The position numbers were made by a program, and so were the translations under genes. Positions 20,941-30,585 of a stretch of DNA of 64,000 nucleotides are shown here, piece by piece. The stretch is taken from NCBI RefSeq assembly GCF_007833215.1, contig NZ_CP042239.1, forward strand, positions 2,108,001-2,172,000. The letters run 5' to 3'. This DNA comes from Sphingomonas suaedae (GTDB taxonomy: Bacteria; Pseudomonadota; Alphaproteobacteria; Sphingomonadales; Sphingomonadaceae). Position 1 is the first letter of the stretch. Each line of letters begins with the position of its first letter. The notes under the pieces were generated by a model. The model was not told where the DNA came from and did not search any database. It saw nothing but the letters and a program-made list of their open reading frames with translations.

Positions 20941-21483
20941 ATGGACGTGATGACCGCCCCGATCGACCATGGCGCAACGGCGCAGGACCGGCTCTATGCC
21001 GATGCCTGTACGGCCCATGCTCCCGCAATCGCCCGGCTTGCCCGGGCGATCGAGCGCGATGCGGACCGCGCCCGCGATCTGGAACAGGATATCCATCTTG
21101 CGCTGTGGCGCAGCCTGGCGGCATTTGACGGGCGTTGCGCGCTCGGTACCTGGGTCTATCGCGTGGCGCACAATGCCGCCGCGACCCATGCCGCGCGCGG
21201 CGCCCGTTCGGCAAAACTGGTGACGCTGGAGGAGGCAGGCGACTTGCCCGCCAGCACCAATCCGGAGTTCGAGGCGGGGGAAGCCCAGACACTTGCGCGC
21301 ATCCGCGCGCTGATCGCCGCGCTCGAACCCGCCGACCGCGGCGTCATGCTGCTCTATCTCGAAGGGCTGGAGGCCCGCGTCATCGCGGAGATCACCGGTC
21401 TGTCCTCCACCAATGTCGCGGTGAAGGTGCATCGTATCAAGGCGATGCTCGCCCGCCATTTCGCCCAGGGAGATCCCGCATGA
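20941..21483 (+). CDS. ECF-like RNA polymerase sigma factor
   Basis: A 180-aa sigma70-family protein. Region 2 is seen at about 20-90 (RARDLEQDIHLALWRSLAAFDG...LGTWVYRVAHNAAATH), region 4 at about 115-165 (ALEPADRGVMLLYLEGLEARVIAEITGLSSTNVAVKVHRIK). It lacks other sigma regions. Its stop overlaps the start of a membrane protein gene (ATGA), the arrangement of sigma/anti-sigma pairs. A second ATG at 20950 is an alternative start. Confidence 0.88.
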   Translation: MDVMTAPIDHGATAQDRLYADACTAHAPAIARLARAIERDADRARDLEQDIHLALWRSLAAFDGRCALGTWVYRVAHNAAATHAARGARSAKLVTLEEAGDLPASTNPEFEAGEAQTLARIRALIAALEPADRGVMLLYLEGLEARVIAEITGLSSTNVAVKVHRIKAMLARHFAQGDPA

Positions 21484-22064
21484 GCGATCCCTTCATCACG
21501 CTGTGGACCGCGCAGGAGCACGACGCGCGCGGCCTTTCGCATGACGAGCTCGCACGCCGCTCACGACTGTTGCGGCGGCGTGTCCTGCGGCGCGACCTGA
21601 CCGAATATGCGGCAGGGCTGTTTGTGATGGTCGCGTTCGGCTGGATGGCGGTCGCCATCCCCTTCTGGACGATGCGCATCGCCTGTGCCGTAACGCTGCT
21701 TGGGACCGCGATCGTCATGTGGAATTTGTGGCGCCGCCGCCCGCGCGACGACGCCGCCGCGCTCGCGCAGGACGCCCATGCCTATTATCGCAACCAGCTC
21801 GTCGCCCAGCGCGACACGCTGGCGAGCGTCGCCAGCTGGTATATCGGCCCCACCCTGCCCGGCATGATCCTGTTCGCGGCGGCGGTCGGCCACAAGAGCG
21901 TGCAGGTCATGCCGCTCGCCGCGGCGCTCGCCCCGATCGCCCTGGTTGTGGTCTCGTCCGCTGCGGCGTTGTGGCTCGTGCTCTGGCTCAACCGCCGTGC
22001 CGCCCGAACGCTCGACGAACAGATCGCCGCGCTCGACGCCGAACGCGACTCCACCGAAGATTGA
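21480..22064 (+). CDS. Membrane protein coupled to the sigma factor (possible anti-sigma)
   Basis: A 194-aa protein. The N-terminal 45 residues are soluble and charged (DPFITLWTAQEHDARGLSHDELARRSRLLRRR is cut here into LWTAQEHDARG and LARRSRLLRRR); four hydrophobic segments follow in two pairs (about 47-85 and 125-165). It overlaps the sigma gene by four bases. A cytoplasmic N-terminus plus membrane helices fits an anti-sigma factor, but no zinc-binding HXXXCXXC motif is present, so this role is inferred from position only. Confidence 0.75.
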   Translation: MSDPFITLWTAQEHDARGLSHDELARRSRLLRRRVLRRDLTEYAAGLFVMVAFGWMAVAIPFWTMRIACAVTLLGTAIVMWNLWRRRPRDDAAALAQDAHAYYRNQLVAQRDTLASVASWYIGPTLPGMILFAAAVGHKSVQVMPLAAALAPIALVVVSSAAALWLVLWLNRRAARTLDEQIAALDAERDSTED

Positions 22065-22080
22065 CCCGAAAGGACCGCAG

Positions 22081-23385
22081 ATGCGCCTCATCCTCCTTGC
22101 CCTGTGCCTGCTCGCCGCGTCGCTGATGCCAGCGACCGCACAGACTACGCCGCCTGACAGCGCCGCGCCGGTTCAACCCGCGCCTGCCCTGACCCAGCGG
22201 ATCGCCGAACTTCCCGCGATCGTCGCAGCCAAGGGCGATTTCGACGCCTATTTCGCGCCCAGCTTCAAGGCGCAGGTGCCGAAGGACAAGTTCGATGCGA
22301 TCGGGCCGCAACTGGTGGCGCAATATGGCGCGATCGGAACGGTCGAGAAGGTGACGGCGACCTCCCCCTATGAGGCGACCTTGCTGCTGGGCTTCGAGCG
22401 CGGCATCGCCACGATCCAGTTGATCGTCGACCCCGCCCCACCCCACAGGGTCACCGGGCTGCTCATCACTGGGATCGAGCCGCGCGGCGACACTGCCGAA
22501 AAGGTCGAGGCCGAGTTCAAGGCACTGCCCGGACAGACCGCGTTCGGCGTCTATGCCCTCGGCGAGGGACGAACCCCGCAGTTCGAACATGGCGGCGGCG
22601 CGACGATGCCACTCGGCTCCGCGTTCAAACTATGGGTGCTGGCCGAAGCCGCGCGCCAGGTCGAGGCCGGGGAACGCCGGTGGAGCGATGTGGTGCGGAT
22701 CGACGCGCAGCGCTCGCTGCCGTCCGGCGTCACCCAGACCTGGCCCCAGAATGCGCCAGTGACGCTCCAGACGCTGGCGACGCTGATGATCTCGATCAGT
22801 GACAATACCGCCACCGACACGCTGATGCGGACGCTTGGCCGCGACAACGTCGATGCGATGGTCGCGCGCAGCAGCAGGGGCGATGCGAGTGCGACCCTGC
22901 CCGTGCTCACGACGATGGAAGCGTTTCGGCTGAAATCCCCCGCCAATGCCCAACTCGCCGCACAGTGGAAGGCCGCCGGGGCGGAGGGGCGTCGAAAACT
23001 GCTGAAGGACAATCAGGCTCGGATCGCGGCGACCAAGGTCGATACCGGGCTGTTCGGCGAGACGCCGCTGGCGCTCGATGTCGAATGGTTCGCCACCCCG
23101 CGCGACCAGGCGGCGCTGCTCGACTGGCTTCGGACGAAAGGCGGCGACACTGCGTTGCAGGTGATGGCCGCGAACCCCGGCACGCCACACGCCGCTCTGT
23201 TCGACTATGCGGGGTTCAAGGGCGGATCGGAGCCGGGGGTGATTTATGGCAGCTGGCTGCTCAAGACCAAGAAGGGCAATTGGTACGCGGTCACCGGCGG
23301 GTGGACTCGCGCCGATGCCGGGGTTCAATTGCCGGTGTTCATGAACCTGATGAACCGGCTGATCGCGCAATTGGCTTCGCAGTGA
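22081..23385 (+). CDS. Secreted serine hydrolase, class A beta-lactamase fold
   Basis: A 434-aa protein with a signal peptide (cleavage near residue 21, TAQ). The C-terminal two thirds have the serine penicillin-recognising motifs: SxxK as SAFK near 180, SDN near 240, and KGGS (KTG equivalent) near 379. An N-terminal domain of about 130 residues (a DUF3887-like QAQY/VTGLLI region) precedes it. The omega-loop Glu is not obvious, so hydrolysis of beta-lactams cannot be assumed. It is 16 bp downstream of the sigma-linked membrane protein and may be in that operon. Confidence 0.85.
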   Translation: MRLILLALCLLAASLMPATAQTTPPDSAAPVQPAPALTQRIAELPAIVAAKGDFDAYFAPSFKAQVPKDKFDAIGPQLVAQYGAIGTVEKVTATSPYEATLLLGFERGIATIQLIVDPAPPHRVTGLLITGIEPRGDTAEKVEAEFKALPGQTAFGVYALGEGRTPQFEHGGGATMPLGSAFKLWVLAEAARQVEAGERRWSDVVRIDAQRSLPSGVTQTWPQNAPVTLQTLATLMISISDNTATDTLMRTLGRDNVDAMVARSSRGDASATLPVLTTMEAFRLKSPANAQLAAQWKAAGAEGRRKLLKDNQARIAATKVDTGLFGETPLALDVEWFATPRDQAALLDWLRTKGGDTALQVMAANPGTPHAALFDYAGFKGGSEPGVIYGSWLLKTKKGNWYAVTGGWTRADAGVQLPVFMNLMNRLIAQLASQ

Positions 23386-23917
23386 GCCACTCTTCGCGCA
23401 GCAGGCCGTAGATAAGAGTATCGCGCACGCCGATATGGGTTTCCCACTCGGCGCGCAGATGCCCCTCTTGTTGAAAGCCGAACCGTTCGAGCAGGCGGCG
23501 CGAGGGGGCATTGTCGGGGTCCGTGTCGGCGAACACCTTGCGCTGGCCCTCGACAAAGATGCGGTCGATCACCGCGCTCACCGCTTCGCGGGCGAGACCC
23601 TTGCCCCAATGCGCGCGGGCCAGGAAATAGCCAAGCTCGGTGACGTTGCCCTGGCGCTTCTCACCCGCCGCAACGATACCGATCGCCGTATCGTCGCCGC
23701 GGAGCGTCAGCGCCCAGGCGCGCCAGTCGGACGCGTGACGATGGAAATCGGCGCGCGTATCCTCGATGCTGGCATGCGGGGGACCGGACCAATAGGTCAT
23801 CAAGTCGGGATCGGCGAAGCTCGGAAACATTGCATCAGCGTCCTCGACCCGGCGCGGACGCAGGACCAGCCGGGGCGTTTCCAGCACCACCGTCTCACGC
23901 ACCGGGAGCGCGCTCAC
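23339..23917 (-). CDS. GNAT family acetyltransferase (RimJ/RimL-like)
   Basis: A 192-aa acetyltransferase of the Acetyltransf_3 type: ETPRLVLRPRRVEDAD at the start, ELGYFLARAHWGKGLAREAV (acetyl-CoA site) near 95-115, then DNAPSRRLLERFGFQQEG. RimJ-like enzymes modify protein N-termini or antibiotics; the substrate is unknown. Start GTG at 23917 overlaps the LysR stop by four bases. Its 3' end overlaps the convergent hydrolase gene by 47 bp. Confidence 0.85.
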   Translation of the reverse strand: MSALPVRETVVLETPRLVLRPRRVEDADAMFPSFADPDLMTYWSGPPHASIEDTRADFHRHASDWRAWALTLRGDDTAIGIVAAGEKRQGNVTELGYFLARAHWGKGLAREAVSAVIDRIFVEGQRKVFADTDPDNAPSRRLLERFGFQQEGHLRAEWETHIGVRDTLIYGLLREEWLTAKPIARSAGSSGS

Positions 23918-24708
23918 GCCTCGCCCAGCGCCTCGACCAGCGCCTTCACCTTCTTCTGCCGCCATTGCGGCAGCGGCGCGACCATCCAATAGCCCAGCCG
24001 CGACGTTGTCGGCTCGCCGATCACCGCGACGCGGCCCGCCTCGATATCCCCGCGCGCGAGCAGTTCGGGGATGGTGGCGCGCCCCAGCCCCTCGGCAGCC
24101 GCATCGAGCGCAAGGCCCGCATCGCCGACACGGACCAGCGCGACGCCGTCTTCCTGCACGCAGCCGGGCCAGCCGATCGGCGTGTCGGCGCGCGCACCGG
24201 GCTTCGCGACGGTGACCATCCCGTCGCTCTCCAGCGCTTCGCCCTCATGCTCGCCCGGCCCTTCGCCCCAGCGAATCGCGAGATCGAGATTGGCTTCGGT
24301 GAAGTCGATCGCCTCGTCCGCCGCAATCAGCACGAAGCGCAGCTCCGGGTCCTCGCGTGCGATCTCGGCGAGGCGGGGCATCAGCCATTTTTCGGTGAGG
24401 TCGCGCGGCGCGGCGATGGTCAGCGACTTGCTCGACTGCCCCGCCTGCATTGCCCGCACCGATTCCTCGAACTGCAGGAAGCCGGCGCGCAGCGCGGCAA
24501 GGCCAGCCTCAGCCTCGGGCGTCAGCTCCAGCCCCCTGGTCGTGCGGCGGAACAGCACCACGCCCAGCGTGTCCTCCAGCGCGCGGATTTGCTGCCCGAC
24601 CGCCGCCGGGGTCACCGCCAGCTCGTCCGCCGCGCGGGTAAAGGACAGATGCCGCGCCGCCGCGTCGAGCACGCGCAGGCCATTGAGGGGGAGATGGGTA
24701 CGCTTCAT
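23914..24708 (-). CDS. LysR family transcriptional regulator (GcvA-like)
   Basis: A 264-aa LTTR, slightly short. The N-terminal helix-turn-helix is canonical (PLNGLRVLDAAARHLSFTRA, VTPAAVGQQIRALEDTLG), residues 8-60. The effector domain has the GcvA-subgroup pattern DFTEANLDLAIRWGEG. The gene lies 4 bp after apaG on the same strand and overlaps the GNAT gene downstream, so it sits in a metZ-apaG-lysR-GNAT unit; it may control the GNAT gene, but no operator is evident. Confidence 0.9.
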   Translation of the reverse strand: MKRTHLPLNGLRVLDAAARHLSFTRAADELAVTPAAVGQQIRALEDTLGVVLFRRTTRGLELTPEAEAGLAALRAGFLQFEESVRAMQAGQSSKSLTIAAPRDLTEKWLMPRLAEIAREDPELRFVLIAADEAIDFTEANLDLAIRWGEGPGEHEGEALESDGMVTVAKPGARADTPIGWPGCVQEDGVALVRVGDAGLALDAAAEGLGRATIPELLARGDIEAGRVAVIGEPTTSRLGYWMVAPLPQWRQKKVKALVEALGEA

Positions 24709-24712
24709 AGTT

Positions 24713-25111
24713 CTACTCCGCCACCGCAGGCGCGAGCAGGGGGAAGCGGGGGATCGCCACCTCGAAATCGCGGCCGTCGGCGCCGACCATCAGATAACTG
24801 CCCTCCATCCAGCCGCTCGGCGTGGTGAGTGGGCAGCCGGAGACATAATCGTAGCTCGATCCCGGCGCGATCATCGGCTGTTCGCCGACCACGCCCTCCC
24901 CCTCGACGACGTGCTGGTGGCCGCGACCGTCGGTGATCGTCCAGCGCCGCGTGAGCAGCTGTACCGCCTGATGCGAGCCGTTCTCGATGCGGATATGATA
25001 GGCCCAGAACCAGCGACCGCGATCGGGCTCGGACTGTTCGGACAGATAGCTGACCGACACGCGCACCGTGATGTCGCGCGTCACCGCTTCCTGGCCGAAC
25101 AACGCCTTCAC
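24713..25111 (-). CDS. apaG: ApaG domain protein
   Basis: A 132-aa ApaG (DUF525), a fibronectin-III-like fold. ITVRVSVSYLSEQSEPDRGR, FWAYHIRIENGS, LLTRRWTITDG and SGCPLTTPSGWMEGSY match the family along its whole length. E. coli apaG is linked to ApaH and cobalt/magnesium phenotypes, but its biochemical role is unsettled. Start GTG at 25111 overlaps the metZ stop by four bases (GTGA). Confidence 0.93.
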   Translation of the reverse strand: MKALFGQEAVTRDITVRVSVSYLSEQSEPDRGRWFWAYHIRIENGSHQAVQLLTRRWTITDGRGHQHVVEGEGVVGEQPMIAPGSSYDYVSGCPLTTPSGWMEGSYLMVGADGRDFEVAIPRFPLLAPAVAE

Positions 25112-26316
25112 AGCCCGACCGCCCTGAGCGCTTGGTCGAGATCGTCGATCAGGTCGGCGGGGTCTTCCAGTCCGACATTGATCCGCAGCATCCCCTCACG
25201 CACGCCCATGATCTCGCGCTGGTCTTCGGCGACGCCGCTGTGGGTGGTGGAGGCGGGATGGGTCATCAGCGAGCGAGAGTCGCCGATATTGTTTGAAATG
25301 TCGATGAGGCCCAGTGCATCGAGCAGGCCATGCGCCTGTTTGCGTCCGCCATCGAGTTCCAGTGAAAAGATCGGCCCGGCAGCATCCATCTGGCGCATCG
25401 CCAGATTGTGCTGCGGATGGCTGGGCAGGCCGGGATAGTTCACAATGGGCACGCGCCCCTCGAGGAAGCGCGCGACGGCGATCGCATTCTCGCTCTGGCG
25501 GCGGATGCGCAGGTCCAGCGTCTCCAGCCCCTTGAGCACCACCCAGGCATTGAATGCGCTGAGCGTCGGGCCGGTGTTGCGATGGAAGGGGAGCAGCGTG
25601 TTGGTGATGAAGTCCTCGCTGCCGCAGATCGCGCCCGCCAACACGCGGCCCTGTCCGTCCATCATCTTGGTCGCGGAGTAAGCCACCACATCGGCGCCGA
25701 ACTCCATCGGACGCTGCAGCGCGGGGGTCGCGAAGGCATTGTCGACAACGGTGGTGATGCCGCGATCCTTCGCGATGGCGCACACGGCCTGGAGGTCCAC
25801 CACGTCCATCGTCGGATTGGCGGGCGTTTCGAAGAAGAAGACCTTGGTATTCGGGCGGATCGCGTCGATAAATTGCTGTGGATCGCGGGCATCGACCACT
25901 GTCGTCTCGATCCCGAAGCGCGGCATCAGCGTATCGGTGAGCCAGCGGCACGACCCGAAGGCGGCGCGCCCGCCGACCAGATGGTCGCCCGCCGACAGCT
26001 GGCACAGCAAGGCCGCGGTCATCGCCGCCATGCCCGATGCGGTCGCGCGGCACGCCTCCGCGCCCTCCAGCAGGGCGATGCGCTGTTCCAGCATCTCGAC
26101 CGTGGGGTTCTGGAGCCGCGAATAGGTCATGCCCTGCTGCTCGCCCGCGAAGCGCGCGGCGGCGTCGCCCGCGCAGTCATAGGCGTAGCCGGAGGTCAGG
26201 AAGAGCGCCTCGCTCGTCTCCCCCCATTCGCTGCGGGCGGTGCCCCCGCGCACGGCGAGCGTGGCGGGCTTCCAGTTGCGGGTGATGCTGCGATCTTGTC
26301 CGGTACGACGCTTCAT
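25108..26316 (-). CDS. metZ: O-succinylhomoserine sulfhydrylase
   Basis: A 402-aa Cys/Met-metabolism PLP enzyme that makes homocysteine directly from O-succinylhomoserine and sulfide. PLP lysine is in SATKMMDGQGRVLAG near residue 213; upstream YSRLQNPTVEMLE and FFETPANPTMDVVD are typical. The DGQGRV context after the Lys fits the MetZ group better than cystathionine gamma-synthase. Start ATG at 26316 (MKRRTGQDRS). First gene of the metZ-apaG-lysR-GNAT chain. Confidence 0.93.
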   Translation of the reverse strand: MKRRTGQDRSITRNWKPATLAVRGGTARSEWGETSEALFLTSGYAYDCAGDAAARFAGEQQGMTYSRLQNPTVEMLEQRIALLEGAEACRATASGMAAMTAALLCQLSAGDHLVGGRAAFGSCRWLTDTLMPRFGIETTVVDARDPQQFIDAIRPNTKVFFFETPANPTMDVVDLQAVCAIAKDRGITTVVDNAFATPALQRPMEFGADVVAYSATKMMDGQGRVLAGAICGSEDFITNTLLPFHRNTGPTLSAFNAWVVLKGLETLDLRIRRQSENAIAVARFLEGRVPIVNYPGLPSHPQHNLAMRQMDAAGPIFSLELDGGRKQAHGLLDALGLIDISNNIGDSRSLMTHPASTTHSGVAEDQREIMGVREGMLRINVGLEDPADLIDDLDQALRAVGL

Positions 26317-26398
26317 GGCGATGCTCCTAAGCGCGGTTGGCGCGCGTGCCAAGCGGGACGGATGACGCGGGCGCCAAGCTCAGCTATCGAACGCCGCG

Positions 26399-27637
26399 AT
26401 GCTCGACCGTCTCGAACAGCGCCCCGCCCTGCTTGCCCTGCTGATTGCGGCCGTCGCGCAAGCCTTGTTCACCATCGGAATCGAGCGGCCGAGCACCCTG
26501 TTGTTCGACGAAGTCCATTACGTCACTGCCGCGCGGGTGCTGCTCGATTTCTCGCACATCACCAATCCCGAACATCCGATGCTGGGCAAATCGCTGATCG
26601 CGCTGGGTATCCATCTGTTCGGCGACAATCCGATCGGCTGGCGCGCCTTCTCGACGCTGTTCGGCACCGCGACGATCGTCGGCGTCTATGCCTTCACCCT
26701 GTTGCTGACCCGCGCGACGCGCCCGGCGCTATTCGCGGCGATCTTCGCGCTGCTCGGGCAGATGGTGTTCGTGCAGGCGCGGATCGGGATGCTCGACGTG
26801 TTTCTGGGCGGCTTCCTCGTCTGGGGCGGCGTCGCGTTTCTCGCAGCGATGCACGCCAAGACGCGCCGCGTCTGGCTCTGGTGGCTAGCGAGCGCGGTGC
26901 TGCTGGGTGCGGCGGTCGGAGTGAAATGGGCGGCGATCCCCTATGTCGCGCTGGCGGGCGTCGCATTCCTGTGGCTGCGCTGGCGCGACCCGGCGCGATT
27001 TAGCGGGATGCACTGGTTCCCCGCATTGGCGGCGTTTGGCGTGGTCAGCATCGCCACCTATTTCGCGACCTTCGCCCCCGCCTTTTTCTATCGCGTCGGG
27101 CCAATGACGCTGGATCGCCTGATCCCCTTCCAGTTCGAGATGTGGGCGCTGCAGACTCAGGTGCTCAGCCCCCATAATTACCAGTCGGACTGGTGGAGCT
27201 GGCCGCTGATGCTGCGACCGATCTGGTATTTCTATGAGAAGGATCAGGGGGTGATGCGCGGCGTGCTGCTGATCGGCAATCCGGCGATCCTGTGGACGGG
27301 GCTGGTCGCGGTGGCGGCGTGCTGGTGGGCGGGGGTGCGTGAGAAGGCAGGTGTCCCGCTGGCGGCGGCGATGCTGTGGACCTTTTCGATCGGCATATGG
27401 GCGATCATCCCCAAATCGCTGGGATTCTTTTATTATTATTATCTGCCGAGCATCGTCCTGTGCGTGGTGTTGGCGGTCGCCTTTCACCATTGGCGGGACG
27501 CGTTGAAACGGCGCGACGAATGGCTGCTGATCCCGGCGGTGGGCGCCTTTGCCTATTTTTACCCGATCCTCTCGGCGCAGGCGCTGACCCACGAGCGCGC
27601 GTTCACGCGATGGATGTGGCTTCCCGGTTGGGCGTAG
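26399..27637 (+). CDS. Dolichyl-phosphate-mannose--protein mannosyltransferase-like (PMT, GT39)
   Basis: A 412-aa polytopic protein with about nine to ten membrane helices. The first periplasmic loop carries LLFDEVHYVTAAR (37-47 region), containing the DE pair that is catalytic in PMT enzymes, and NPEHPMLGKSLIALG follows, as in PMTs. The enzyme would transfer a mannosyl-type sugar from a polyprenyl phosphate to protein. It is shorter than mycobacterial PMT (no large MIR-type loop). It converges on a GT2-GtrA gene, 4 bp away, that could make its lipid-linked donor. Confidence 0.85.
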   Translation: MLDRLEQRPALLALLIAAVAQALFTIGIERPSTLLFDEVHYVTAARVLLDFSHITNPEHPMLGKSLIALGIHLFGDNPIGWRAFSTLFGTATIVGVYAFTLLLTRATRPALFAAIFALLGQMVFVQARIGMLDVFLGGFLVWGGVAFLAAMHAKTRRVWLWWLASAVLLGAAVGVKWAAIPYVALAGVAFLWLRWRDPARFSGMHWFPALAAFGVVSIATYFATFAPAFFYRVGPMTLDRLIPFQFEMWALQTQVLSPHNYQSDWWSWPLMLRPIWYFYEKDQGVMRGVLLIGNPAILWTGLVAVAACWWAGVREKAGVPLAAAMLWTFSIGIWAIIPKSLGFFYYYYLPSIVLCVVLAVAFHHWRDALKRRDEWLLIPAVGAFAYFYPILSAQALTHERAFTRWMWLPGWA

Positions 27638-27641
27638 CGCT

Positions 27642-28745
27642 TTAGTAGCGCCCCCATACGAAGCGCGAAGACAGCGCGAAGTTCCACACCGCCGCAACGG
27701 CAATTCCGGCCAATGCCGATGGCGCCCATTGCGCCTGCTGGACATCGTGCAGGAACGCTGCGACGCCGATATTCGCGACCGCGCCCACCGAACAGACGAT
27801 ACAGAATCCGACCCAGCCGTCGAGCAGCGCGCGAAAGCCCTTCAACCGCGCGTCGCGATAAGTGAGCGCGTTGTTGAGGAAGAAGTTGAACGTCATCGCG
27901 ATCAGCGTCGCGACGATCGTGCCGGTGAGGAAGCTGTATCCGAACAGGCGGAAGAACAGCCACAGCGCCGCAAAATGCACCCCCGCGCCCAGTGCGCCGA
28001 TGGCGGAGAACATCACGAACCGCACCGGTACCACCCGCCCGAACATGCGGTCATAGAGCGCGATCAGAAATTCCATCGCGACTACATGGTCGAGCTTGCT
28101 CTCACCGATCTGCCGCGTGCGGAAGACATAGGGAAGTTCGACGAACTTCAGCGGCTTCGGGCTGGCGGTCAGGATGTCGAGCAGGATCTTGAACCCGATC
28201 GCCGAGAGATGTGGGACGATGGTGCGGACAAGGTCGGCGCGGATCATGAAGAAGCCGCTCATCGGATCGCTGAGATCCGCCTTGAGCACCTTGCGCGAGA
28301 TGCGGGTTGCCAGTTCCGACTTGGCGACTCGGTCGCGGTCCCATTCGCCGGTGCCGCCGCCCTCGACGAAGCGTGATCCGATCGCGACATCGACGCTGTC
28401 GTCGGCCAGCAGCGCATCGAGCATCTTCGGCAGCAGCGTCTCGTCATGCTGCATGTCGCCATCGATCACCGCGACGAAGGGCGCGGCGGTCGCGCACATC
28501 CCCTCGATCGTCGCCGAGGACAGCCCGCGCCGCCCGATCCGCTGCACCACCCGCACGCGCGGGTCGGTCCGTCCGATCGCGCGCGCCGCGTCGGCGGTGC
28601 CGTCGGGGCTATCGTCATCGACGAAGATGACTTCCCAGCGCCGTCCGGCCAGCGCCTTGTCCATCGCCGCCACCATCACCGGCACGTTACGCGATTCGTT
28701 GAAGGTCGGGACGACGACCGCCAGTTCGAGCGCTGTTGCGGTCAC
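27642..28745 (-). CDS. Polyprenyl-phosphate glycosyltransferase fused to GtrA domain
   Basis: A 367-aa two-domain protein. Residues 1-235 are a GT2 domain like dolichol-phosphate mannose synthase: [22 protein letters not shown] near 40, DGDMQHD near 95, FKILLDI and [11 protein letters not shown]. Residues about 240-367 are a GtrA domain with four membrane helices, thought to flip the lipid-linked sugar. Start GTG at 28745 overlaps the leuB stop by four bases. Product is probably polyprenyl-phosphate mannose or glucose. Confidence 0.9.
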   Translation of the reverse strand: MTATALELAVVVPTFNESRNVPVMVAAMDKALAGRRWEVIFVDDDSPDGTADAARAIGRTDPRVRVVQRIGRRGLSSATIEGMCATAAPFVAVIDGDMQHDETLLPKMLDALLADDSVDVAIGSRFVEGGGTGEWDRDRVAKSELATRISRKVLKADLSDPMSGFFMIRADLVRTIVPHLSAIGFKILLDILTASPKPLKFVELPYVFRTRQIGESKLDHVVAMEFLIALYDRMFGRVVPVRFVMFSAIGALGAGVHFAALWLFFRLFGYSFLTGTIVATLIAMTFNFFLNNALTYRDARLKGFRALLDGWVGFCIVCSVGAVANIGVAAFLHDVQQAQWAPSALAGIAVAAVWNFALSSRFVWGRY

Positions 28746-29788
28746 CCGAGCGCCTTCACCACCGCATCGCCCATCGCCGCAGTCGAGAGCGTGCCGCCGA
28801 GATCCGCCGTGCGCGCGCCACCGGTCAGCGCCGCGGTCACTGCCGACTCGACCCGATCGGCCGCCGCGTCCATGCCGAGCGAATAGCGCAGCAGCATCGC
28901 CGCCGACAGGATCGTCGCGCACGGGTTCGCCTTGCCCTGCCCGGCGATGTCGGGGGCGCTGCCGTGGATCGGCTCGAACAGCCCCTTGCCGCTGCCATCG
29001 AGCGAGGCGGAGGGGAGCATCCCGATCGACCCGGCGCACATGCTCGCCTGGTCCGACAGGATGTCGCCAAACAGATTGCCGGTGACGATCACGTCGAACT
29101 GACCGGGGTTGCGAACAAGCTGCATCGCGGCGTTATCGACATACATATGTGTCAGCGCGATATCGGGATATTGCGCCGATATTTCGATGACCACGTCGCG
29201 CCACAATTGCGAGGTTTCGAGGACATTGGCCTTGTCGACCGAGCAGAGCTTGCCCTTGCGGACCCGCGCCGTTTCGAACCCGACCTTTGCGATCCGTGCC
29301 ACCTCGTCCTCATCATAGGACATGATGTCATAGCCCTCGCGGCGGCCCGATGCCGTCGTCCGCATCCCCTTTTCGCCGAAATAGACGTCGCCATTGAGTT
29401 CGCGGACGATCACCATGTCGATGGCGCCAGCGACTTCGGGGCGGAGCGCGGACGCATCCTCAAGTCCGGGGAACAGTTTCGCCGGGCGCAGATTGGCGAA
29501 CAGGCCCAGTTCCTTGCGCAGGCCGAGAATCGCCTGTTCGGGGCGCAGATGCCGCTCCAGCGCGTCGCAGCGCGGATCGCCGACCGCACCGAACAGGATG
29601 GCGTCGGCACGTTTCGCAAGGTCCAGCGTCGCAGGCGGAAGCGGATGACCGGCGCTGAAATAGGCAGCGCCGCCGACCGGGGCCTCCTCGAAGCTCAGGC
29701 CGAGATCGAGGGCGTCAAGGACGCGGCGGGCCTCCGCAGTGACTTCGGGGCCGATCCCGTCGCCGGGAAGGATTGCGATCAACGGCAT
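28742..29788 (-). CDS. leuB: 3-isopropylmalate dehydrogenase
   Basis: A 348-aa enzyme of leucine synthesis that oxidises and decarboxylates 3-isopropylmalate. [11 protein letters not shown] at the start, [29 protein letters not shown] and the metal-binding [14 protein letters not shown] segment are diagnostic. I placed the start at ATG 29788, 5 nt after GGTGGAG; a GTG two codons earlier is possible. leuC and leuD are not adjacent. Coupled to the glycosyltransferase by a GTGA overlap. Confidence 0.96.
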   Translation of the reverse strand: MPLIAILPGDGIGPEVTAEARRVLDALDLGLSFEEAPVGGAAYFSAGHPLPPATLDLAKRADAILFGAVGDPRCDALERHLRPEQAILGLRKELGLFANLRPAKLFPGLEDASALRPEVAGAIDMVIVRELNGDVYFGEKGMRTTASGRREGYDIMSYDEDEVARIAKVGFETARVRKGKLCSVDKANVLETSQLWRDVVIEISAQYPDIALTHMYVDNAAMQLVRNPGQFDVIVTGNLFGDILSDQASMCAGSIGMLPSASLDGSGKGLFEPIHGSAPDIAGQGKANPCATILSAAMLLRYSLGMDAAADRVESAVTAALTGGARTADLGGTLSTAAMGDAVVKALG

Positions 29789-29837
29789 GGACACTCCACC
29801 TGCTCAAGGTGCTGGCCCCTTGCCGTGCTGCGCCGCG

Positions 29838-30569
29838 TCACGCAACCGCCCTGTTGAGCCGATCGACGAGTCGGGATCGCGCCGCCAGCACTTCTGCCGC
29901 CCTGCCATGGAGCAGATCGCGTTCGAGGAAATGGCCGGTGAGGCGCAATCCATCGAGGATATCGTTCCATTCCGCGGCGCCACCGGTGCGGACGAAGGCG
30001 GGGAGCGGCAACAGGCGGCTTTCATAACCGCCCGCTCCTGCCCGGCTCACCGCCATGCCGCTTTTCGGGCTGACAAAGGCGAGATTTTCGGTCGTCCCCG
30101 TGGCTGCGCAGCGCTCCAGGTCGAGGCCGAAGCCGAGCATCGCCAGCAGCAGCAATTCGTAGCGGACCAGCGCCACCGCCCAGCCCCGGGCTGCGGGCGC
30201 CGCCTCGATCGCATCGAGCAGCCCGCCCAGCGCGGCATGGACCGGGGGGTAGGGCTGGCCCTCCGGCAGCGATGCGGCGGTCAGCGCGGTTGCCCAGTCG
30301 AATGCGGCGGCGGGCAGCGGCTCGCGGAACATCGGGGCGCGGCTATGGACCAGTTCGGCGACCAGCGCGGGCAGTTGCTCCTCGGTTCGGGCGCGCCAGT
30401 CGCCCAGAATGACATTGCCCGGCTGGAGCACCGGACGGTGCTGGCGGGAGCGGCCGCCGCGGACATAGCCCGCCAGCAGCCCCGCCTCCGCCGTCAATGC
30501 CCGGACGATCGCTCCGCTTTCGCCATGCGGGCGGATGGCGAGGACGATGGCGGAGGTGCGCAGGTGCAT
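29838..30569 (-). CDS. recO: DNA repair protein RecO
   Basis: A 243-aa RecO, which helps load RecA through RecFOR. N-terminal OB fold: [20 protein letters not shown], then [17 protein letters not shown]. The C-terminal helical part has [20 protein letters not shown] and a [19 protein letters not shown] segment typical of RecO. Only one Cys lies in the usual zinc-finger region, so the four-Cys zinc site of some RecO proteins is missing. Start ATG 30569 lacks a close Shine-Dalgarno; repeat copy B lies 17 bp upstream. Confidence 0.9.
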   Translation of the reverse strand: MHLRTSAIVLAIRPHGESGAIVRALTAEAGLLAGYVRGGRSRQHRPVLQPGNVILGDWRARTEEQLPALVAELVHSRAPMFREPLPAAAFDWATALTAASLPEGQPYPPVHAALGGLLDAIEAAPAARGWAVALVRYELLLLAMLGFGLDLERCAATGTTENLAFVSPKSGMAVSRAGAGGYESRLLPLPAFVRTGGAAEWNDILDGLRLTGHFLERDLLHGRAAEVLAARSRLVDRLNRAVA

Positions 30570-30585
30570 GGCGTCGTCTAGCAAT

